Source: Galeopsis tetrahit (lineage: Eukaryota; Streptophyta; Magnoliopsida; Lamiales; Lamiaceae). Taken from it: a stretch of DNA of 64,000 nt. How positions within the stretch are numbered: the stretch's first letter is position 1; every line of letters begins with the position of its first letter. The position numbers were made by a program, and so were the translations under genes. Of this stretch, positions 56,401-64,000 are shown in pieces. The notes under the pieces were generated by a model. It had not been told where the DNA came from. It searched no databases and saw only the letters and a list, made by a program, of their open reading frames with translations. The DNA lies in contig OY776121.1 in the NCBI GenBank assembly GCA_963675135.1, positions 68,526,265-68,590,264 of the forward strand, read 5' to 3'.

Positions 56401-58173
56401 TATTTTTTAGTTTTTTTTTTTATTTCTGATTTTTTTTTTTTGATGAAGTTGACCACCAGAAATGGTTACGACGGCGACTGAAATTAAATTATGAATTAGG
56501 TACTAAATGTTGAAAGAGGAGTGCAATTAGTAGTGGGGTCATTTAATAGCTATTTCAAGGGTATTTTAGAGCTTTCACACTATTATTATATTAATAAACT
56601 TGTAGGGGGAGACCCCTCAACAAAGATGGAGGTGCATAGCCAAAATTAAAGGATGATGCAGCTAGGCCCAAACTCAATATATGTAGTAATAAAATTCAGA
56701 TTTGATATAAATACAAATTTAAATATCAATAAGTATACTAAAAATATAAGAATAATAATAAATATTATAATATGCTTAAGCGTATCATGATTTGTATACT
56801 AAACGAAATTTCAATTGCTATGTTCTATAAATTTTAGTTCGGCACTGGGAGATACTGTACAAGTTTGATAAAACTAAAAAGTGATATATAAGCAAATCCC
56901 ATATATGAATATGTTTTTTTTTTATCAGTCCGATATATGTAAATGTAATAAAAAGTTGTAAACTTTTTCTCCAATTGAATCTTCTATAAATTAATGTACA
57001 AGAGAATGTTAAATACAAATGTGAAATTTCATAAGAAAAAGGAATGAATATATAATGCATAGTAAGATAATTGAAAAGAGAATTAGATTAGAATTACTTG
57101 ATCAAAATGATTATTATCCATCTTGTATATAAGAGAGATTTACAAGAGAGGAGTTACAACTAATAAATGAGTTACAACTATTAAAATAGAAATTACAATT
57201 AACAAATGAATAAACTAAAACATATATTTTGATCACTTCTTACTTGACTTGAACTTCTACACAATATTACCATTTGAGTTTTTCTATTCACAACAACTAT
57301 GTCGAAATTACAAAATAAGTATAATACATACAAGTCTTACCTCCAATACGTACATCAAGTGTAAGAAAAAAGAATTGCTCCGTACAAACTAGTGGCCGGC
57401 GTTCCTTATAAAATCAATATACTACTACTATTAAGTATTAACCGTATCGATGGCCTAAATTTGTTACATTAATTATTGGTTTAGTGCAAATTAACCATTT
57501 CTTTTTATTTGTCGTTCTGGCCATTTGCACAAATTTTAAGAAAAAAAAATTATACCTAAATTAACCTTATTAAATGATTATTAATTATCTTAATTTTGAC
57601 CGCACAAATCTGATTGAGAACAATAAATTGAGAACATACTCATTTTACTCTAACAAATATCCCTCATTTTACTCTTAACAAATTTTTCATTTTAAAAATA
57701 AATCTCACCATAAAATTAAAAAAAAAAAGATAACACAAATAACCGCTATCTTCATCTATTTTTTCTCAAACAATTTGATAAAAATTTAATTGAAAATTAA
57801 ATTAAAAAATATAAGTATCAATTAAATTACAGTAAAAAACTCACAAATTTCAATCTTATTTTATCTCCAAAATTTTTGGAGATGTTTGAAATTGGTGGTT
57901 GTATAAAAATTAAAAAGAGGAGAGAAGAAGGTGATCCATCAAACATGACTAATGAAATAATCCAAGAATTTAATTAGACACTGAAATTTATATATAAAAA
58001 ATGAGAGTAAATAGGGGTATTTCTGGCACTAAAGAGCAGAACGACAATTAAAATGCAGAAAGTTAAAAAATTAGAACGACATATAAAAAGAATAGAAGGG
58101 AGTACTAATAAACAACTCATTTATTAAAACCCGTGCCAATTTGGTTTGTAGTTTCAAGTATGGGACGGAGGGA
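56401..58173. other. AT-rich spacer, no gene
   Basis: No coding potential. A lone GGGACGGAGGGAGTA Stowaway-like end lies at 58161-58175. Confidence 0.5.
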
Positions 58174-58965
58174 GTATTTTTTTAGAATGTTTTTATCCTT
58201 TACATCTTGACGCAATCAACTTTGTAATTAATTCTTTATTCACTTCGTTATCGTTGACAATTTATAATTTTGAATAAAACAAATTCAAGGAATGAAATTT
58301 AAACCTTTTTCCACTCGTTGAGGTGACTTAATAGATTCTTTCTATACTTTTTGTTGACCATTTCTTGTGCTCATTTCTTGACTATTAATATACTCCCTCT
58401 TTCATTATTATTTAAATATACCACTTTCATATATTGTGATCCAAACGCACCACTTAATTGGATTGAATAATTAGGTTACGGAATTTTTAAATATGACATA
58501 ATATTAATTAGTTTAATACTCGAATGACCAAATTATTCTCATATGCTGTAATTTTCTCATTAATGGACATAAAAAGATGAAATTAGGCGTCAATTAAATT
58601 ATTATTTTTTTAGAATGTTTTTATCCTTTACATCTTGACGCAATCAACTTTGTAATTAATTCTTTATTCACTTCGTTATCGTTGACAATTTATATTTTTG
58701 AATAAAACAAATTCAAGGAATGAAATTTAAACCTTTTTCCACTCGTTGAGGTGACTTAATAGATTCTTTCTATACTTTTTGTTGACCATTTCTTGTGCTC
58801 ATTTCTTGGCTATTAATATACTCCCTCTTTCATTATTATTTAAATATACCACTTTCATATATTGTGATCCAAACGCACCACTTAATTGGATTGAATAATT
58901 AGGTTACGGAATTTTTAAATATGACATAATATTAATTAGTTTAATACTCGAATGACCAAATTATT
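58174..58965 (+). repeat. 428 bp tandem duplication
   Basis: 58174-58537 is repeated almost perfectly at 58602-58965 (TTTAGAATGTTTTTATCC ... CGAATGACCAAATTATT), with 64 bp between them. Non-coding. Differences found: TATAATTTTG against TATATTTTTG and TTCTTGACTA against TTCTTGGCTA. Confidence 0.9.
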
Positions 58966-59119
58966 TCATTTAAAGATCTAGAATTAAATAAGTATGCATT
59001 TGTTTTTTCTTTTATTTTATAAAAGAAATCATGACTACCGTGAACTTAGTTCAGAAAATGAATGTCACAAAAATATATAGTATATATATATATATATATA
59101 TGCATGGTTGAGTAATTTA

Positions 59120-59313
59120 TATTAGGCATATATAAATATATTAAGAGATATTTTATATATCTTATATAATATATTTTATATATCTTATAAATTTTTATTT
59201 TTCTTAATTATAGATTTAGGATAGATATATTTTATATCTATAAATACTTTCTTCATGTACTCTTTACAATGATTCAATGAAATTATAATTTCGTAATTCA
59301 TTATTTCTCTATA
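59120..59313 (+). repeat. LTR of copia-3
   Basis: AT-rich, with TATATCTATAAATACTTTC promoter-like sequence near 59233-59251, at the same distance from the end as TATAAATACC in copia-1. Confidence 0.68.
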
Positions 59314-59764
59314 TGGTATCATCGAGTCGTACGGCTAACGCCTCGATCCGACACCCTCCCTCGTAGTCATTGCTCGACATCCGACATCGTCCAAACTCCT
59401 GACTACCACCCTCCCCGTCTAATTTCTGCTGTCAATTGCAGCCCTTCCCAAACTGCTCAACCAAAACTCACGGTTGTAACTTCCCCCTCAAGATAATTAT
59501 CTTGATTTTTATATCCTGTTCGCTTATTTAAAATACCAAAATTGTGAAAACTTCCATTAATCATACTACCCAGATCGTGCATCAATAACTAGCGCACAAT
59601 CTCCAAACAATTATTCTCCCTACCCTTGAATACCCTTGAATTCTTCCTTCACTGTGCTCGGTTGCTGCTCAGATGGGCCAGATCCATTACTCCCCTGTGG
59701 CATACACCCCCAACTCTGGTAAATACACCCCCATTATCTATGCACTCCCTCGGACACTGCATAT

Positions 59765-60143
59765 TTGCTTGTTGCCCAGATAGGCCAAACCCACTACTCC
59801 ACCGCAGCATACACCCCCAACTCTGGTAAATACACACCCCCGCATCTACGCACCCACTCCACTACTACATACACCCCGCCCAGTATACACACCCACCCTA
59901 CTGGTACATACACCACATCCGTCCACTCTGCTATTTCACAGATCCCCTCCCGACCCTGGATCTTGGACTCCGGGGTCTCTCATCATATCATAACTCACCC
60001 CCATAATTTATCTGTTTCCTCTCCATATTCCGGTTCGGATGATGTCGTCATCGGTGATGGTAACGGTTTGCAAATTTCGCATATTGGTTCCTTGTCGTTT
60101 CCTCATGTTAATATGCTAAAATTCTCAAACGTCCTTTGTTGTA
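59765..60143 (+). pseudogene. copia-3 protease-region fragment
   Basis: Open frame with a low-complexity Tyr/Thr/Pro-rich stretch (YTPPSIHTHP), then SRPWILDSGVSHHI, IGDGNGLQISHIGSL and LKFSNVL. These align with WILDSGASHHI, IGDGKGLHISHTGSM and LNFSNVLV of copia-1. The active-site DSG is kept, but the usual Ala after it is Val. The frame shifts in the CCTTTGTTGTA stretch and the sequence then ends. The low-complexity part contains a tandem repeat (CCCAACTCTGGTAAATACAC at 59708 and 59816). Confidence 0.75.
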
Positions 60144-60870
60144 TGTACTTTAATCGGGTTGACTCGGATGTGGACTATTCTTTAGTACGATACAAACATG
60201 TATTATGATCGGGGGTTATTACGTGTTTAAACGGGTTATTATGATGATTAATATGAAGAACTAAACAATAACAAATGAAGAACAAAGATGTAGCTTCTTG
60301 GAGAAGCTAAAATCTTGAGAGCTTAGGGAGAGTATATTGCTTAGGTTTAGGTGATTTTGTGGAATGGAGAACTTGTTTGTTACAATGAGCCTTTTAGGCA
60401 TTATATAGTGGTTTTTGGGGTCTGTCCGCCCTTTACACGTGGCAAAACCTTACTGGACCTGTCTTCTGCCCAAAAAGGTGATGGGATGGCGCATTTAATG
60501 CTAAACCGTCTCTGGTGGTCGTCCTCGGCGAGATGCCGAGCAACTGGAAAACCAGCTCGTCACTCGCCGCCGTGGTCGCCATGTCTTGTGTCATCTCCCA
60601 AAGCTTCAACACTTGCCTTCTCTCTCAAACGTATACCTGCTCGCCAACATCTTTGGGCGAGCAGTTCACTAGAATGTTCTCGCCAACATATTTGGGCGAG
60701 CACTCAAATATATTAAATACAATAATTACATTACATTTTCTTCTTGTTGACTGGTCGTCGCTTGACTTTGTTGACTGGTCGTCGCTTGACTTTGTTGACT
60801 GGTCGTCGCCACAAAAGCCGGTGACTAGGATTGAATTGTCAAAGATTGACTTCTTTGACTAGGTATAACA
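60144..60870 (+). repeat. possible LTR of the element carrying the split gene
   Basis: Starts TGTACTTTAATC where copia-3 homology ends and finishes GGTATAACA before TTTGCCCCCTGGTCGCC. TG...CA ends and position suggest an LTR of about 727 bp, but no second copy is in the window. Confidence 0.3.
60747..60811 (+). repeat. 24 bp tandem repeat
   Basis: 2.7 copies of GTTGACTGGTCGTCGC plus TTGACTTT. Just upstream, CTCGCCAACAT and TTTGGGCGAG form short inverted repeats, twice. Confidence 0.88.
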
Positions 60871-61236
60871 TTTGCCCCCTGGTCGCCTTTCTTCGCATTC
60901 GTAGAATGGTAAGGCGAGCAGTGTGATCGTCTTCCTAGATTTGTCTTCAGCAAGAAAATCAATTTGGGAATCTTGATGACGTAAATTGGAGGCAGTCGCC
61001 TCGTTTCCTACGCCGAGCACACTTTCCGAAGCACTTTTAATGATGATTGATGTGACCTGTGTCAGACGCGTAATTGGCGCCCAAAAATTTGAATTGAGTG
61101 CGTGGGGCGCGTGCCGACCTCAACGGTCGCGCGTGGGGGTCACTTTCCGACCTCGATTTCGGAAATGATCCCAAAACTTTTGGAAATTTGCGATTTTGAC
61201 CCCGTTTTTGCACATAGGTCCTTGATCGATTTTGCC

Positions 61237-61244
61237 TATAAATA
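61237..61244 (+). promoter_or_regulatory. TATA box of the Transposase_28-like gene
   Basis: TATAAATA in GCCTATAAATATGGG, 193 bp upstream of the ATG at 61430. GT at 61370 and AG near 61424 could bound a small leader intron. Confidence 0.5.
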
Positions 61245-61429
61245 TGGGCTTTACCTTCTTCAAAACACTTTCCACTTTTTGCACTCTGAAATTTCTTCTC
61301 GAGCTCCTTCCAAGCTTCTTCTTCAAGGCTTTTCCGGTGACATTTGGGTGGTTTCTGATCGTCGAAAAGGTAAACAACTCACATTTCTTTCTTTAAAAAA
61401 CTTCTTCTCCCCCATTTCTTAAGAAAAAA

Positions 61430-64000
61430 ATGGAGATTAGCGGTGGCTCCGGTGGTGGTTCTCCGCCGTTGGACGGTGGCGCCGCCAGATCCGGCGATGC
61501 CGATGACTTAAATTTAGCCTTAGTGGAGAGGACATCCTCTTCGGACTCTAGGATCTATTCCCCCGAACCCTTCAGCGTGAGTGTTCGCAAAATTAGACCG
61601 GAGGTGGTCGTCGACCTAGAAGGGTCCTCCAAAAATGATAGGGAAGATGCCGGCAACGATGCCGAGGAGGACGATGATGAGACCGACTCTGATCTGCGCG
61701 ATCAGAGCCTAGATAGGGGGGTGGGCGAACAGATCGACCCTGCTCTAGTCGAGGAGACTTTGTCGAGCAGCCTCCGCGAGGACCATGAGGAGGTTGTTCG
61801 CTATGCGGCGAGTATATGGGATATTTTGAGTGGTCGAGAGGGGTTGGATGGTGATGAACTCTCGAGGGAAACATTTTACGAATATTACCGCGATTACCCG
61901 CCAAGAGAGGTTCCTCGCCCGTACCGAGCAGCCTCTGAATCGATGTATGCGGCCTGCGAGTATGCGAGCAGCGTCTCCTCGGCCCAATTGGAGAACTCTG
62001 GAAAGAAGTATCAATTGCCAGTCGATGTCTGCTTCTTCGTTCCCCGTGCCGACGAGAGGGCCGACCAGCCGCCAGAAGGGATGGTCGCCGTCAACATAGG
62101 CATGATGGAGGCAGGGCTAAGGTTCCCCCTGCACCCCGATGTTACAAATTTCTTACGCTTTCTGGGGGTGGCCCCTTCTCAAATATTGCCGAACGGTTGG
62201 TCGAATCTGATCGGGATCCTCACCTTGTTCGGCCTGGTCGCGGTCGAGAATGGTTGTCGGAACACTTGGCTGAGCCCGAAGGAGATCAATTACTTACTTC
62301 AAGCGGCCGAGGTCGGAAAAAAGGTGGGCTACGGTTTTTACTATGTAAAAACCGTGATAACATCAAATTGGTCGAGGGGGTCCCCAACAAGATCCGTGAT
62401 TGGAAGACCAACTGGTGGTGGGTAGCTGGTGACTGGAAAAGTGCGGTCAGGCCGGATGGATCACCTGAACGCATTCTCATCGCCACTGAATACCAGAGAA
62501 TTCGTGGTAAGTCTTTTTATTTCTGCTCGTTCTTGTCTATACTGAATAACTCCTCGCTCTTGCAGGTGAACTTGCTCGCACGAGGACTGCCGAGCACCGT
62601 CTCACTACCCTCTTCCACTATCATATTTGATGCGCGCTTAATCGTCGCTATTTGGAGAGGTCCTGCCGCTTTTTGAACCGGGAGTGTATGCGCGAGCGAG
62701 CAGGCCTTAGAGTACCTCCTCACCATATCACTCGAGAGTTTCCTCCAGGTATTAGAAATATTTCCAAGTATTTTTTTGCAAAAATTTCTTCTCTTCGTAA
62801 TACTGATCCTTTGCTTTTAGTAGTGGTTCCTGACAAACTTATCATTTATCTTCCTCCGACCATCGACCTTGACCGAATCATGTCGAGCAAGATGATCCGA
62901 GCGGCAAAAGCTCTCCACGAGCGTCAGATCGTCAACGGCTCGGGCAAGAGAAAGAAGCCGGAGACCGCGGCGGCGCCTCCGAAAAAAGCTGCCAAACAAC
63001 CCCGAGGGGGCACTTCTCGCCCAAACGCTGCCGAGCAGTGGCTAGGGCCAAACGTCGAGGGGAACGTCTCGCCGAGGAGATCCCCGCCGAGGGGTAACTC
63101 GCCCCCACCACTGGCCGTACCCCCACCAAGGACATCTCCTCCTCGCGGAAGCACAAGGACGCGAGAGGTCGCTGGGAGCTTGTCCGCCGGACAACGGGCC
63201 CCTGGTGATAATACTCTTCTCGGCTGGGACGCCGTCAGGGTTGCCAAGTAAGTTTTCTGAGAAAATACTTTTTTGAATATTTTCTAAGTACCTTTTCTAA
63301 ACTTCCTCTCTTCTAAACTAGGCTTGTCGAGCACCCGGTCGTTGAACAGTTCAACGAGGAACTCCTCGGCTTTTACCATTCGCGGGATCCGCAAGACGAG
63401 GAGGTGTACCCCCAGCCCTTGGTCAGGGCCATGAGGAACATGCCACGCTCGCTGACTACGAATTTTGTCGACAATCAGAATTCTTGGAGAATGCAAGGCA
63501 GGTCGCCATCGAGCTTAGCCGCGCATCCTTTGCTGCCGAGAAACTCTGTATCCAAATCTACGAAAATCGCAAGATCAGCGAGGAGAGGAGCGTGAAGCTC
63601 GCCCGCCTGGCTAAGGATAAAGCGGGCGTAGAAAGGCAGCTGGTCACTACTGAGGAGAAGGTGGCCGATCTGGAGACCAAGCTAGCCGATTCTGAGGCCC
63701 AGCTTGAGGTTGTTCGGAAAAAAGATCAAGAGGATCTTCAAACGATCGAAGATCTCCGTGCTCGCCTCCATGCTGCCGAGAAGGAGCTAAAATAGAAAAC
63801 TGCCGAGGTGGGCATTCTTCAAAATAATGCTGCAACTGCTGAGGAAAACTTGGCCAAACTTCGGCAAGAGCTGGTCGTCGTGTCCGAAGAAAGAGATGAA
63901 AGCAATGATGTCGCCGCGTGCGCAGCCATTCTGTCAGTGGCACTCACCGCCCATGAGCTCGTTCACAAACTCAAAGAGGCTCAACCAGATGTGGATGTCA
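61430..64000 (+). pseudogene. split gene: Transposase_28-like ('putative gypsy-type transposon') protein with coiled coil, damaged, runs off the window
   Basis: ATG at 61430 opens a 331-residue frame: Gly- and acid-rich start, then GMMEAGLRFPLHPDVTNFLR and GVAPSQILPNGWSNLIG, which resemble the plant Transposase_28 domain. The continuation (LCKNRDNIKLVEGVPNK, NWWWVAGDWK) is in another frame, so there is a frameshift near 62340. Likely introns 62507-62565, 62749-62820 and 63248-63321 all join compatible phases. A basic Pro/Ser-rich region follows, then a coiled coil (ELSRASFAAEKL ... DLRARLHAAEKELK) continuing to the window end. Other lesions: TGA at 62628, a one-base shift near 63432, and TAG at 63793 in place of a probable Gln codon. 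The family is often annotated in plants as transposon-derived; biochemical role unknown. Confidence 0.65.

Larger units (their letters stand above)
59120..60143 (+). mobile_element. truncated copia element, copia-3 (family of copia-1)
   Basis: A 194 bp LTR (59120-59313, TATTAGGCATA ... CTCTATA) of the same length and TA...TA ends as copia-1. It is followed by the same variant primer site TGGTATCATCGAGTC (59314) and GGCTAACGCCTCGATCC leader. Gag is missing; a protease fragment survives, and at 60143 another element begins. The candidate target duplication ATTTA (59115-59119) cannot be confirmed. Confidence 0.72.

Noticed and set aside
60747..60811. CRISPR-like or regulatory direct repeats
   Set aside because: Contiguous 24 bp tandem repeat without spacers, in a plant transposon.

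Overview
This is nuclear DNA from a flowering plant, very probably a dicot: split genes with GT-AG introns, AT-rich spacers, Ty1/copia and Ty3/gypsy-type LTR elements, CACTA, hAT, Harbinger-like, Mutator-like and Stowaway-like elements, an LRR receptor kinase and a GH17 glucanase. I cannot name the species from sequence alone. Almost everything is transposon-derived. The host-gene sequence I can identify is a GH17 beta-1,3-glucanase broken by a copia insertion and an LRR-XII receptor kinase locus broken by an internal duplication; a small ORF at 26.9 kb is of uncertain origin.

Layout. 1-5.05 kb: a minus-strand GH17 gene (promoter, signal-peptide exon, intron and start of exon 2 recognisable) split by a young 4.35 kb copia element with unusual TA...TA LTR ends; a second LTR-like edge cuts the gene at 143. 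5.2-5.35 kb: tRNA-derived SINE-like sequence. 5.5-5.8 kb: repeat A, present again at 20.45-23.38 kb. 6.2-20.4 kb: a head-to-tail array of 3.05 copies of a 4,688 bp unit. Each unit is one 1,690 bp LTR plus a 2,998 bp internal region with a gypsy-type primer binding site and a single proline/tyrosine-rich ORF. 20.67-23.31 kb: a non-autonomous CACTA element inside the second repeat A, which leaves the first repeat A as an empty site. 24-30.7 kb: AT-rich, MITE-filled DNA paralogous to 48.2-50.2 kb. 31.2-37.9 kb: LRR-XII kinase locus, minus strand, with a hAT MITE in an intron and a fold-back element against its TATA box. 38-43.8 kb: MITEs, a truncated copia 5' end, and a diverged LTR with CTCGGCCGAG palindromes. 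43.8-45.8 kb: a LINE-type ORF1 (DUF4283 plus CCHC) with one internal stop. 46-48.8 kb: Stowaway-like and Harbinger-like MITEs. 50.55-55.52 kb: second copia element with two inactivating lesions. 58.2-59 kb: 428 bp tandem duplication. 59.1-60.14 kb: truncated third copia element of the first one's family. 60.14-64 kb: a larger, GC-richer element carrying a split, damaged gene resembling the 'putative gypsy-type transposon' (Transposase_28) family followed by a coiled coil; it runs off the window.

The genes form no pathway. The window is best read as a record of insertion, nested insertion, tandem amplification and segmental duplication. The most unusual structure is the 4,688 bp array: its ends lie inside the internal region rather than at LTR ends, the two ends overlap by about 210 bp, and a 287 bp repeat flanks it on both sides. 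That is what integration of a concatemer made from a one-LTR circle would leave, although unequal exchange could also produce it.
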